Shown piece by piece: positions 27,142-34,812 of a stretch of DNA of 64,000 bases. The stretch is from positions 4,121,001 to 4,185,000 of the forward strand of contig NZ_CP019630.1 of assembly GCF_001999245.1 (NCBI RefSeq). Reading direction: 5' to 3'. The translations under genes and the position numbers were made by a program. Under the pieces are notes generated by a model. That model worked only from the letters and a program-made list of their open reading frames with translations, searched no databases and was not told the origin of the DNA. This DNA is from Roseibium algicola. Lineage in GTDB: Bacteria; Pseudomonadota; Alphaproteobacteria; Rhizobiales; Stappiaceae. How positions within the stretch are numbered: position 1 is the stretch's first letter; each line of letters begins with the position of its first letter.

Positions 27142-27417
27142 CTAGACGACCACGTTAATCCTGGCCATGGCGGCGGTCTGACTGGCGTATGTGCCCAGCC
27201 GGCCCTGGTTCTGCAGGACAAACAGCGAATTTGCCTGAGAGGCCTGCGTGTTGATCGATTGCATCACGTAAGCGAGGTTGTTCAGCTGGTCGATACGCTT
27301 TGCGGCTGTCTGACGCCGCTTTGTCCAGGCCTTGTTGTAGTCGGCCAGGGACACCTTGCGACTGGAGCTGAAACGTTTGGAATAATCTCGTTGGAAGTAG
27401 TTGCTGACCTTGGCCAT
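27142..27417 (-). CDS. Conserved small protein, tandem paralogue A (unknown function)
   Basis: I do not recognise a named family. The 91-residue protein is soluble, basic at the N-terminus ('MAKVSNYFQRDYSKRFSSSR'), predicted helical in the middle, and rich in Asn/Gln ('SINTQASQANSLFVLQNQGR'), ending 'AAMARINVVV'. The neighbouring 91-residue gene encodes a paralogue with the same length and the same start and end motifs. There is no signal peptide or membrane segment. A CtrA-like box lies 47 bases upstream of the ATG, and the pair follows flhA, so a motility or surface-structure role is inferred from context only. Confidence 0.85.
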   Translation of the reverse strand: MAKVSNYFQRDYSKRFSSSRKVSLADYNKAWTKRRQTAAKRIDQLNNLAYVMQSINTQASQANSLFVLQNQGRLGTYASQTAAMARINVVV

Positions 27418-27463
27418 GCGATTGCCTTTTCAAAAGACTGAAACAGCATAGCTCCCGAAGGAA

Positions 27464-27478
27464 TAAACAAGCTCTTAA
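27464..27478 (-). promoter_or_regulatory. CtrA-like box upstream of paralogue A (one mismatch)
   Basis: Read on the minus strand the site is TTAA-GAGCTTG-TTTA, one base from the consensus TTAA-N7-TTAA. It lies 47 bases before the ATG, essentially the same distance as the perfect box before paralogue B. Confidence 0.55.
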
Positions 27479-27566
27479 CGCGCGTTTCTGCAGAAAACGC
27501 TACGTAACTTTTTTCGAGAAAATATCATCTTCCCGGACCTTTGCCCGGCGGTTTATCCGGGAAAAT

Positions 27567-27842
27567 CTAGACGAGCACGTTGATGCGGGCCATCGCGGCG
27601 GTCTGGTTCGCATAACCACCCAGCCGGCCTTGGTTCTGCATGACAAACAACGTGTTTGTCTGAGCTGCCTGCGTATTGATGGTCGCGAAGGTGGATGCCA
27701 GGTTCCGAAGCTGCTGCATTTTCTGCGACGACGCCTGACGGCGCCCGTTCCAGGCCTTGTTGTAGTCAGACCAGGTTGACTGCCGCTTCGTGCTGAAAGT
27801 TTTGTGGTAGTCCCGCTGGACGTAGTTTCCGACCTTTGCCAT
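27567..27842 (-). CDS. Conserved small protein, tandem paralogue B (unknown function)
   Basis: This 91-residue protein is a paralogue of the neighbouring gene: both begin MAKV-x-NY-x-QRDY, share DYNKAW and the block 'QNQGRLG.YA.QTAAMARIN', and end in a run of Val/Leu. The predicted structure is mainly helical and Asn/Gln-rich, with no export signal of the Sec type and no membrane segment. A perfect CtrA box lies 46 bases upstream of the start. Polar helical small proteins beside flagellar genes can be substrates or chaperones of the flagellar export system, but nothing in the sequence proves that here. Confidence 0.85.
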   Translation of the reverse strand: MAKVGNYVQRDYHKTFSTKRQSTWSDYNKAWNGRRQASSQKMQQLRNLASTFATINTQAAQTNTLFVMQNQGRLGGYANQTAAMARINVLV

Positions 27843-27887
27843 GGCAGCTCCTTCCTGGAGATCTGAACAGACTGTGTGCGAAGATGG

Positions 27888-27902
27888 TTAACAAGCCCTT
27901 AA
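27888..27902 (-). promoter_or_regulatory. Perfect CtrA box upstream of paralogue B
   Basis: On the minus strand the site reads TTAA-GGGCTTG-TTAA followed by CC, an exact TTAA-N7-TTAA match. The last seven bases of spacer plus right half closely resemble the fliF box (CTTGTTAACC in both). Confidence 0.7.
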
Positions 27903-27986
27903 ATCAGCGCAATGTGCACAGGGCGGCTTGGCGACAAACGTTCCAGCTGTTAAGCCCGGAAAAACACGCGAGATTCTGGAGTTTTC

Positions 27987-28598
27987 ATGTCGACGCAAGC
28001 GCTTAACCTCGATGGCTACACCGATATTCCGGAGGGCAAGGTTGCCTTCGTGGTCACGTTCCTGGAAATGCTTCAGGCACCTGAACAGCCTCTTGCGCCA
28101 TCACGCAGCGACGTGACATTGCAGCGGTGGCAGACGCCGGATCTCGACAGCTATCGCAAGCTTTTCCGGGAGGTCGGTGAAGACTGGATCTGGTTCGGCC
28201 GGCTGGTTCATGACGACAAGACGCTGGAGCAGTTGCTCGCCGAGCCTGCCCGCGAGAACTACCTGCCGATCATCGATGGCAAGCCGGTCGGTACGCTGGA
28301 GCTGGATTTTGCCAACCCGGAAGAGCCTGAACTTTCCTATTTCGGTCTGGTCCCCGGCGCGATCGGTGGCGGACTTGGCCGCTGGCTGATGGCCCAGGCG
28401 CTGGACATCGTCTGGTCACGCCCGGAAACGAAACGGCTCTGGGTGCACACCTGCACCGGCGACAGCCCGCAGGCGCTGATCTTTTACCAGGCCTGCGGTT
28501 TCAAACCCTACAAGCGCGCTATCGAAGTTGCCGAAGACCCGCGTCTGCAAGGACTTCTCGGGCGCAAGCGCGCCCCGCATGTGCCTGTGATCGAGTGA
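27987..28598 (+). CDS. GNAT family N-acetyltransferase
   Basis: The 203-residue protein has a GNAT fold: an N-terminal variable region, 'ELSYFGLVPGAIGGGLGRWL' (motif A, acetyl-CoA pyrophosphate loop G-G-G-L-G-R), 'AQALDIVWSRPETKRLWVHT' and motif B 'DSPQALIFYQACGFKPYKRA'. The substrate cannot be deduced. It is transcribed divergently from the tandem small paralogues and convergently with mtnA, and appears to be a single-gene unit. Confidence 0.85.
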   Translation: MSTQALNLDGYTDIPEGKVAFVVTFLEMLQAPEQPLAPSRSDVTLQRWQTPDLDSYRKLFREVGEDWIWFGRLVHDDKTLEQLLAEPARENYLPIIDGKPVGTLELDFANPEEPELSYFGLVPGAIGGGLGRWLMAQALDIVWSRPETKRLWVHTCTGDSPQALIFYQACGFKPYKRAIEVAEDPRLQGLLGRKRAPHVPVIE

Positions 28599-28656
28599 GG
28601 ACGCGCTTCAGCGCGATCTCGAAGGAATGGGGCTGCCCGCTCGCAAGCGCACCCGT

Positions 28657-29763
28657 CTAGGCACTTGCCCGAACCCGCTCCGGAAAGGCATCTGCAATGG
28701 CCTTGCGGTTTGCCTCCAGCACGCCGCGCTCGGTGATGAGGCCGGTCACGAGACGGGCAGGGGTGACGTCGAAGGCCGGATTTCCGACAGGAGATCCGTC
28801 CGCAACGATGTCCACCGTCTCGATCTCGCCGGCGCTGGTGCGGCCGGTGATGCGGCTGACTTCTTCGCCGCCGCGTTCCTCGATCGGGATCTGCCGGATA
28901 CCGTCCGACAGGGAAAAGTCGATGGTCGGTGACGGCAGTGCGACATAGAAGGGCACACTGTTGTCCTTTGCAGCCAGTGCCTTCAGATAGGTGCCGATCT
29001 TGTTGCAGACATCACCGGTGGCCGTGGTGCGGTCCGTTCCGGTGATGACGATATCGACCTCGCCATGCTGCATCAGATGTCCGCCGGCATTGTCGACAAT
29101 CACCGTGTGCGGCACACCATGCTGACCGAGCTCCCAGGCGGTCAGAAAAGCCCCCTGATTGCGCGGTCGGGTTTCGTCGACCCAGACATGAACGGGAATG
29201 CCGCCGTCATGGGACATGTAGATCGGCGCTGTCGCGGTGCCCCAGTCGACGGTGGCCAGCCAACCGGCGTTGCAATGGGTGAGGATGTTGACCGGCTCAC
29301 CGGCGCGTTTCAGCCGCGAGATCGCGGCAATCAGCTCCATCCCGTGCATGCCGATGGCCATGTTGATGGCGATGTCCTCGTCGCAGATGTCATTGGCCAG
29401 CTTGAACGCTGCTTCCTCGCGGATTTCAGGTGCCAGCCGGACCAGTGTCCGACGCGCCTTGTCGAGGGCCCATTGCAAGTTGACCGCTGTCGGCCGGGTT
29501 TCCAGCAGGGACGAGCAGGCAGCATGGAGATTGTCGTCTGAAGCGTCAGTCCGCATGGCCAGCGCGACGCCGTAGGCGGCTGTTGCTCCAATCAGAGGCG
29601 CGCCGCGCACCTGCATGAACCGGATCGCATGGGCGGCGTCTTCCATTGTATGCAGTCGGATGGTCTCGAACGTGTGCGGAAATCTTGTCTGATCGATGAT
29701 CTCGACCGAGCCGCCATCTTCCGCCAGCCAGATCGTGCGATATTTCTTGCCGTCCACGTTCAT
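28657..29763 (-). CDS. mtnA: S-methyl-5-thioribose-1-phosphate isomerase
   Basis: MtnA converts 5-methylthioribose-1-phosphate to methylthioribulose-1-phosphate in the methionine salvage pathway, downstream of MtnP (also in this window). The 368-residue protein carries '[20 protein letters not shown]', the catalytic Cys in '[19 protein letters not shown]', '[20 protein letters not shown]', '[20 protein letters not shown]' with the catalytic Asp, and '[20 protein letters not shown]'. The ATG at 29763 starts the family-like sequence '[12 protein letters not shown]'; the frame continues open upstream without a family match. Confidence 0.96.
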   Translation of the reverse strand: MNVDGKKYRTIWLAEDGGSVEIIDQTRFPHTFETIRLHTMEDAAHAIRFMQVRGAPLIGATAAYGVALAMRTDASDDNLHAACSSLLETRPTAVNLQWALDKARRTLVRLAPEIREEAAFKLANDICDEDIAINMAIGMHGMELIAAISRLKRAGEPVNILTHCNAGWLATVDWGTATAPIYMSHDGGIPVHVWVDETRPRNQGAFLTAWELGQHGVPHTVIVDNAGGHLMQHGEVDIVITGTDRTTATGDVCNKIGTYLKALAAKDNSVPFYVALPSPTIDFSLSDGIRQIPIEERGGEEVSRITGRTSAGEIETVDIVADGSPVGNPAFDVTPARLVTGLITERGVLEANRKAIADAFPERVRASA

Positions 29764-29993
29764 GAGCGAAACTCCGCAATCGCAATATGTTTTTTGCATA
29801 ACCCATGAACAGGCTTCAGGCCAGTCGCGCGTTACTGGCGCGACTGTCAAAAATACCTTAATCTCCGTTAACCATGTTTGGATCATTGCCAGTGGATAGC
29901 TCGCAGGTGGAGGCCATGCGGCTGTTTCACTCGCGATAGAGTCAGTTAAGACTTGATTCACCAACGGCAGTACAACGGAGTCACGTGTACCCC

Positions 29994-30575
29994 ATGTCTG
30001 AAATGCAGGATAACGTTGTCCCACATACGCGCATGCGGTCCTTGCGCGATGCGATCCGGAAGGTTCAGCTTGGCGAAGTCGAACGTTCGGACGTGGTTGT
30101 TGAGCTCCAGGAGACCGAGCGTGCCCGGCTGGACATGCTTGCAGACGAACTCAAGGACGTTTTCAGGGAAATCCCGGAAGATGACGACCAGTTTTCCCTT
30201 CAGATCATCTCCGGTTCCACGCCTCGGCTCTGGATCGATGCGACTAGCCACGTCGCCGTTGGCGGTGACAGGCGCACCTATCGGTTCCTGAAGGACACGC
30301 GCCTCGGCCGGGTGGTCATTCTGGAAACGGCCAACATCGATGACATGGCAGACTGCCTGACCGAATATATTGCCGAACGCGTGCTGGAGCGGGAAAAGGC
30401 GCTGGAAGGTGACTGGCTCAACAACCGGCTGCGGCAGGTCGCGCTCGACAGCAAGGTCGTGCGTGTCAAGGAAAGCCGTACGCCCTGGATGGCGGTCGCC
30501 GGTGCCTTCGGGATCGGTCTTGCGGCGGGCGTCATCGGCCTCATTGTCTTTGCCTGGTTCGCCAACCCGCTCTAA
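29994..30575 (+). CDS. Conserved protein with C-terminal membrane anchor
   Basis: The 193-residue product has a soluble N-terminal region beginning '[20 protein letters not shown]', a helical segment with '[20 protein letters not shown]', a beta-rich centre ('[20 protein letters not shown]', '[19 protein letters not shown]'), an acidic helix, and a single C-terminal membrane segment near residues 170-190. It is therefore probably tail-anchored in the inner membrane with the bulk in the cytoplasm. I cannot name a family. A GTG at 29985 is an alternative start with a closer ribosome site (GGAG). Confidence 0.8.
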   Translation: MSEMQDNVVPHTRMRSLRDAIRKVQLGEVERSDVVVELQETERARLDMLADELKDVFREIPEDDDQFSLQIISGSTPRLWIDATSHVAVGGDRRTYRFLKDTRLGRVVILETANIDDMADCLTEYIAERVLEREKALEGDWLNNRLRQVALDSKVVRVKESRTPWMAVAGAFGIGLAAGVIGLIVFAWFANPL

Positions 30576-30679
30576 GGCGGCTTTTGTGAACGACGTCCAA
30601 CACTCTCCAGTCTCGATCCTGGTTACCGCAAACCTGTGAGTGCCTTTCTGGGCAACTCGTCAGGCCTGCAGGAAGGGCC

Positions 30680-31618
30680 TCAGGGCCTGCCGCCCGGAAT
30701 GGCGACTTCCCTTTCCGCGAGCAGCTTCACCGGCTCGTCTGGCGCGGCAAAGCCATGCTCTTCCATTTGGCAGGACCAGCCCTCGTTTGTCTTTTCGATC
30801 CGGAACAGGTTGTAGCGCGCCGCCGGTTTCTTGCCACCAGGTGCGCTTGTGGCAGATGGCACACCAACCACCGGGACGAGCCCGTCCGGTCCCTCGATAT
30901 GCTCGAAACTGTCGACATGGGTGTGGCCGTGCAGGATCAGCTCTGCACCGGCTCTCTTGACGACGGCGCGCACCCTGGAGGCGTCCGACAGGCGCTTGTG
31001 CCAACGGGTGGCATGGGGGAATGGCGGGTGATGCAGCATCACCACGCGGAAGAAACCATCCCGGCCAAGGTCGTCCAGAATTGCCCGCAGACGCTTGCTC
31101 TGCTTGCTGCCGACACGGCCCGTTGCGAACCAGGGGCCGCTGGCACGACCGGTCGTCACGCCGACAAGGGCGATGCCGTCCCGCTTGCGGACATAGGGAA
31201 AGGTTGCTTCCGAGTTGGTGCCGTTTGACGGCACATTGCCTGCGCCATCGCCGCGCATGTACGGCCACCATGCCGCACGAGCCCTGCGCACGGCTCCAGG
31301 CACATAGGCGTCGTGGTTGCCCGGAACGACGGAGACATCCTCCGGCGGGCCGATATCTTCAAGCCAGGTCCGCGCACCGGAAATTTCCAGGGGCAGCGCG
31401 ATATTCACCAGGTCGCCGGTGACGGCAATATGGTCGGGCGCCTGTGCCTGCATGTCATCGACGAGTTGTTCGAGATAACTGCCGCCCATGATCCTCGACC
31501 GGTTGCGGCGCCAGTTGAGGTAACCAAGGATCCGCTTGGAAAAAAGCTGCAGCAGCTTGGGGTCCGGAAGCGGGCCGAGATGAGGGTCGGAAAGATGAGC
31601 GAGCGTGAATGTGGACAT
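30680..31618 (-). CDS. Calcineurin-like metallophosphoesterase
   Basis: The 312-residue protein has all metallophosphoesterase motifs in order: 'LAHLSDPHLGPLP' (D-x-H, residues 11-13), 'HIAVTGDLVN' (GD), 'VVPGNHDAYV' (GNHD), 'VVMLHHPPF' and 'LILHGHTHVDSF' (GHxH). It should hydrolyse phosphodiester or phosphomonoester bonds with two metal ions; the substrate cannot be told, though the class includes cyclic-nucleotide and UDP-sugar-lipid hydrolases. No signal peptide, so cytoplasmic. A strong hairpin lies just upstream and ends the two mini-genes read toward it. Confidence 0.93.
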   Translation of the reverse strand: MSTFTLAHLSDPHLGPLPDPKLLQLFSKRILGYLNWRRNRSRIMGGSYLEQLVDDMQAQAPDHIAVTGDLVNIALPLEISGARTWLEDIGPPEDVSVVPGNHDAYVPGAVRRARAAWWPYMRGDGAGNVPSNGTNSEATFPYVRKRDGIALVGVTTGRASGPWFATGRVGSKQSKRLRAILDDLGRDGFFRVVMLHHPPFPHATRWHKRLSDASRVRAVVKRAGAELILHGHTHVDSFEHIEGPDGLVPVVGVPSATSAPGGKKPAARYNLFRIEKTNEGWSCQMEEHGFAAPDEPVKLLAEREVAIPGGRP

Positions 31619-31639
31619 GGTCGCGCATCTTCAAAACGA

Positions 31640-31675
31640 AAAGCGCCGCGTCAAGGGGAAATGACGCGGCGCTTT
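31640..31675. terminator. Strong hairpin between mini-genes and metallophosphoesterase
   Basis: AAAGCGCCGCGTCA pairs perfectly with TGACGCGGCGCTTT around an 8-base loop. On the minus strand it follows the 37-residue mini-gene by about 30 bases and lies just upstream of the metallophosphoesterase start, so it probably ends the mini-gene transcript. Confidence 0.75.
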
Positions 31676-31706
31676 CAAGTGAGTTCAGGAACTGCCGGGA
31701 AACCGG

Positions 31707-31820
31707 TTACTTGACCGGTTTGACTGCCTTTGCGGCTTTCGGCGCTTTCTCGGTGTTATTGTCTGCGGAGCGCGTGGTTTCGCGCAGCGTCGCGCCAACA
31801 ACATTCACGAATCCGAACAT
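31707..31820 (-). CDS. Mini-protein of 37 residues (unknown)
   Basis: The minus strand has ATG at 31820 preceded by CGGAGAAGACCC (good ribosome site), a frame encoding 'MFGFVNVVGATLRETTRSAD' and a Lys/Ala/Pro-rich tail ending 'KAVKPVK', and TAA at 31707. The product has a hydrophobic start and a very basic tail. It lies directly downstream of the 39-residue mini-gene and ahead of the hairpin, so the two are probably cotranscribed. No family is recognised. Confidence 0.6.
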   Translation of the reverse strand: MFGFVNVVGATLRETTRSADNNTEKAPKAAKAVKPVK

Positions 31821-31853
31821 GGGTCTTCTCCGTACAGGTTCCTTCGACCGACT

Positions 31854-31973
31854 TTAGTTGGTCGGGAAAGTGGTCAGGGTTGCGACGATGCGCGGGTTGG
31901 TCAGGTCGATAGCCGGCTTCCACTGGTAATTGTTGCGGTTGCGGCGGCGTTTTCCAAACAGAGCGTTCAACAT
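31854..31973 (-). CDS. Mini-protein of 39 residues, Arg/Asn-rich (unknown)
   Basis: ATG 31973 follows AAGGAAAATAAA (good ribosome site). The product begins 'MLNALFGKRRRNRNNYQWKP' and continues 'IDLTNPRIVATLTTFPTN' to TAA at 31854. It has a strongly basic patch and no membrane segment. Its codon use resembles neighbouring genes, and an upstream in-frame extension is AT-rich and not protein-like. Function unknown; a nucleic-acid or membrane-surface binding role would fit the basic patch but is speculation. Confidence 0.62.
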   Translation of the reverse strand: MLNALFGKRRRNRNNYQWKPAIDLTNPRIVATLTTFPTN

Positions 31974-32149
31974 TTTATTTTCCTTCAGGTTCGGGCGGTC
32001 AGAAGGGCTGCCCTCGAATTCATCAACTTGCCCGATATATATGCATGCGGTGCACAAAGGAGGAGCGTTATTCTCACGGGTCAGCCCTGCGGGGATTGCA
32101 TGGGTTAAAAAAGTTTTATTTCCCCTCTGGATCCGGTAACGTCCTGAAA

Positions 32150-32635
32150 ATGTTGAAGATATTATCAGTTTTGCCGAAGTCGGTGACCACACGCCTGATC
32201 CAGGGAATTGGACTTGTCCGAAACCCGTTCACGCTTGGGGTGCGCGTGATCGTTGAAGACCGGCACAGCCGGGTCCTTCTGGTGCGGCACAGTTATGTAA
32301 CGGGCTGGTACCTGCCGGGTGGGGGCGTGGACAAGGGCGAGACGATGGAAGAGGCTGCCTGCCGGGAGGTTCTGGAAGAAGCCGGTGTCGTCTCGGTAAG
32401 CCGCCCGCAGCTTCTCAATATCTTCCTGAACCAGGAAGCGACAGGCCGGGATCATGTCGGGCTTTATCACATGCCCGAGTGGAGACAGGCGGACACCTTC
32501 CTTCAGCCCAATGCGGAAATCGAGGAAGCGGCATTCTTTGAGCTGGAGGCTTTGCCGGAGGGGCTTACGCGGTCCACAGCCCGGCGGCTTGACGAATTTC
32601 GCTCCGGCCGCGAACCGGAAAGCGGCAAGTGGTGA
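32150..32635 (+). CDS. Nudix hydrolase
   Basis: The 161-residue protein carries the Nudix box G-x5-E-x7-REUXEEXGU as 'GGGVDKGETMEEAACREVLE' followed by EAG, which binds Mg2+ and hydrolyses nucleoside diphosphates linked to another moiety. The preceding 'VLLVRHSYVTGWYLPGG' is typical. The N-terminus ('MLKILSVLPKSVTTRLIQGI') is basic and amphipathic. The ATG at 32150 is chosen over an in-frame ATG at 32045 because the extension looks non-coding. The substrate is not deducible. Confidence 0.92.
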   Translation: MLKILSVLPKSVTTRLIQGIGLVRNPFTLGVRVIVEDRHSRVLLVRHSYVTGWYLPGGGVDKGETMEEAACREVLEEAGVVSVSRPQLLNIFLNQEATGRDHVGLYHMPEWRQADTFLQPNAEIEEAAFFELEALPEGLTRSTARRLDEFRSGREPESGKW

Positions 32636-32712
32636 GGCTTGCCACCCCCAGGTCGGTCATGTCGTCTTCCGAGGTAAGCCGTAACCGGCTCACCTGGAAG
32701 TTTCCTACATGA

Positions 32713-33687
32713 TCAGGCAGCAGCCTTGAAACGCTCGCGGTCGTGAGGGCGGGTGAAATCCAGCGCAGGCCCGACAGGGACGATCCTCGTCGGATTCACA
32801 CTCTCATGTGAACCGTAGTAGTGCTGCTTGATCGTTGTCATGTCGACCGTGTCTGCAACACCCGGGACCTGATAAAGCTCCCGCAGGTAGTTCGACAGGT
32901 TCGGATAGTCGTCGATTCTGCGGATATTGCATTTGAAATGCCCGACATAGACCGCGTCGAAGCGCACCAGCGTCGTGAACAGTCGCCAGTCGGCTTCCGT
33001 CAGCTGGTCTCCGACCAGATAGCGCTGACGGGACAGGCGATCTTCCAGCTCGTCCAGTGCCTTGAACAGTTCCGTGACGGCTTCTTCATAGGCTTCCTGT
33101 GTGGTCGCGAAACCGGACTTGTAAACACCGTTGTTGACTGCGTGATAGACGCGCTCGTTGATACTGTCGATTTCGGTGCGCAAGGCAGTCGGATAGAAAT
33201 CAAGGTGTGAGCCGGTCAGGTCGTTGAACGCCGAGTTGAACATCCGGATGATCTCGGAGGACTCGTTGCTCACGATCGTGTTCTGGTGCTTGTCCCAGAG
33301 GATCGGCACGGTCGCACGGCCGCTGTAGTGCGGGTCGGCCTTGGTGTAGACATGCCAGGCGTATTTCGCGCCGGTCAGCGGATCGATCTCCGGAAACTCC
33401 CAGCCGTTCTCCAGCATGAGCGGCTGTACGGCGGAGACGGAAATCAGGTCTTCCAGTTTCTTGAGCTTTCGGAATACCAGCGTGCGGTGCGCCCAGGGGC
33501 AGGCATAGGAAACGAACAGATGATAGCGATCCGCTTCAGCCTTGAAGCCGCCGTTGCCCGTGGGGCCGGCAGTCCCGTCCGCCGTGATCCAGTTCCGAAA
33601 TGCCGCGTCCTTGCGGACGAAGCGTCCACCGGTGGATTTCGTGTCGTACCATTTGTCTTTCCAGACGCCGTCGACCAGCAGTCCCAT
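32713..33687 (-). CDS. Glutathionyl-hydroquinone reductase (Xi-class GST)
   Basis: The enzyme reduces glutathionyl-hydroquinones with glutathione and is a Xi-class glutathione S-transferase (YqjG/ECM4 family). The 324-residue protein has 'HLFVSYACPWAHRTLVFRKL' with the catalytic Cys in the CPWAHR motif, 'VPILWDKHQNTIVSNESSEI' (glutathione site), and the helical C-terminal domain 'YLVGDQLTEADWRLFTTLVR' with 'NLSNYLRELYQVPGV'. ATG 33687 follows GGGAGCGCATC. It is a single-gene unit convergent with the Nudix gene. Confidence 0.95.
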   Translation of the reverse strand: MGLLVDGVWKDKWYDTKSTGGRFVRKDAAFRNWITADGTAGPTGNGGFKAEADRYHLFVSYACPWAHRTLVFRKLKKLEDLISVSAVQPLMLENGWEFPEIDPLTGAKYAWHVYTKADPHYSGRATVPILWDKHQNTIVSNESSEIIRMFNSAFNDLTGSHLDFYPTALRTEIDSINERVYHAVNNGVYKSGFATTQEAYEEAVTELFKALDELEDRLSRQRYLVGDQLTEADWRLFTTLVRFDAVYVGHFKCNIRRIDDYPNLSNYLRELYQVPGVADTVDMTTIKQHYYGSHESVNPTRIVPVGPALDFTRPHDRERFKAAA

Positions 33688-34063
33688 GATGCGCTCCCTT
33701 GTTGTGCTTCGTCTGGTTAGGTTGTGCACACAGGCGGAAAATCAATCAATTGAATGCTCTGTTCCGGCTCGGTGAACAATCAGCGGACTGGTGAGAAGGG
33801 ACAAAAAAGGCTGGACCGAAGCAGCCATTGCGTGGTAACCGCTTCTCCTCTTTCTGGAAATATCGGCTTTCGAACACGCTGATATCGCAACGAGACTGGG
33901 ATAGATGACCGCAGGTCTTACGCTTCGACGACGAACCAGCCGACGAGATAACTCTCGTCCGCACCGTCGCGGCTGACCTGATCCTGGATCTTCCTTACGT
34001 TTTATCCAGGCACTGGCAGGCGCGCATTTCTCCAAAGACTGCATGCTTGCTGGAACCAGCCAA
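33688..34063. other. Gene-free 376 bases upstream of GNAT and hydroquinone reductase
   Basis: This should contain divergent promoters for the two flanking genes. One short minus-strand stretch near 33919-33990 reads like a protein C-terminus ('DGADESYLVGWFVVEA' then stop) but has an in-frame stop just upstream, so at most it is a gene remnant. No other feature is visible. Confidence 0.45.
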
Positions 34064-34576
34064 ATGAAACAGACCACATGGGTCATCCGGCCCGAAGACG
34101 CGACTGACACTTCCGCAATTGACGATCTGCAGGCCGAAGCTTTCGGCCCAGGCCGGTTCGCGCGAACCGCTTTCCGGATCCGCGAAGGCGTCCCGCACCG
34201 TCCGGATGTCTCTTTCGTCGGCCTTGCGGGTGAGCAGGTGGCAGGGTCAATCAGACTGACACCGATCAGGATTGGCGACACCGACGCCCTGCTGCTCGGT
34301 CCGTTGACCGTATCTCCCGACTTCAAGAACCGGGGTCTCGGCAAGGCGCTTATGCGTACGGCGATGGAAGCGGCGGCTGCGGCCGGAGACAAGGTCGTGC
34401 TGCTGGTCGGCGATGCGCCTTACTACAGCCCCTTCGGCTTTCAGCAGGTTCCGTTCGGACGCATTACGTTGCCCGGGCCCGTCGACCCGGCGCGGCTCCT
34501 CGTCGCGCTGTTGAATGACGGCGACATTCCGAGCGGAATGGTGCACGGCGGAGCCTCTGTTGCGGTCGCTTCCTGA
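34064..34576 (+). CDS. GNAT family N-acetyltransferase (YhbS-like)
   Basis: The 170-residue protein begins 'MKQTTWVIRPEDATDTSAID' and carries GNAT motif A 'GPLTVSPDFKNRGLGKALMR' with the R/Q-x-x-G-x-G/A loop, then 'KVVLLVGDAPYYSPFGFQQV', which is characteristic of the YhbS-like subgroup. The substrate is unknown; some relatives modify small molecules or proteins. ATG 34043 is an alternative start 21 bases upstream. Confidence 0.85.
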   Translation: MKQTTWVIRPEDATDTSAIDDLQAEAFGPGRFARTAFRIREGVPHRPDVSFVGLAGEQVAGSIRLTPIRIGDTDALLLGPLTVSPDFKNRGLGKALMRTAMEAAAAAGDKVVLLVGDAPYYSPFGFQQVPFGRITLPGPVDPARLLVALLNDGDIPSGMVHGGASVAVAS

Positions 34577-34617
34577 GGTTGTTTCTGCCTGACGCAGGGC
34601 GGGGCGACGGTGGGTGT

Positions 34618-34739
34618 GGCCCATCCTTCGAGACAGGCCTTCGGCCTTCCTCAGGATGAGGTCGAGGGGAAGCTACCGGCCTATCAATATTCTCTTCCTC
34701 ATCCTGAGGAGGCCTTCAAGCCGTCTCGAAGGATGGGCC
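34618..34739. repeat. Long palindromic repeat element between genes
   Basis: The arms GGCCCATCCTTCGAGAC and GTCTCGAAGGATGGGCC are perfect inverted repeats, and inner parts TCAGGATGAGG and CCTCATCCTGA also pair, giving a hairpin of about 120 bases with a short unpaired centre. This arrangement matches a family of intergenic palindromic repeats that I know as common in alphaproteobacterial genomes. Only one copy is seen here. Confidence 0.75.
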
Positions 34740-34812
34740 CCAAATACAACAGATCGGTTCGTACTTAGCTCAAGCGGATTGCCGACCGCCGCGAGGGTGG
34801 TCGGCACACAAG

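Noticed and set aside
29858..29871. TTAA-N6-TTAA resembling a CtrA box upstream of the membrane-anchored protein
   Set aside because: Spacer is 6, not 7, so half-sites would be out of phase.
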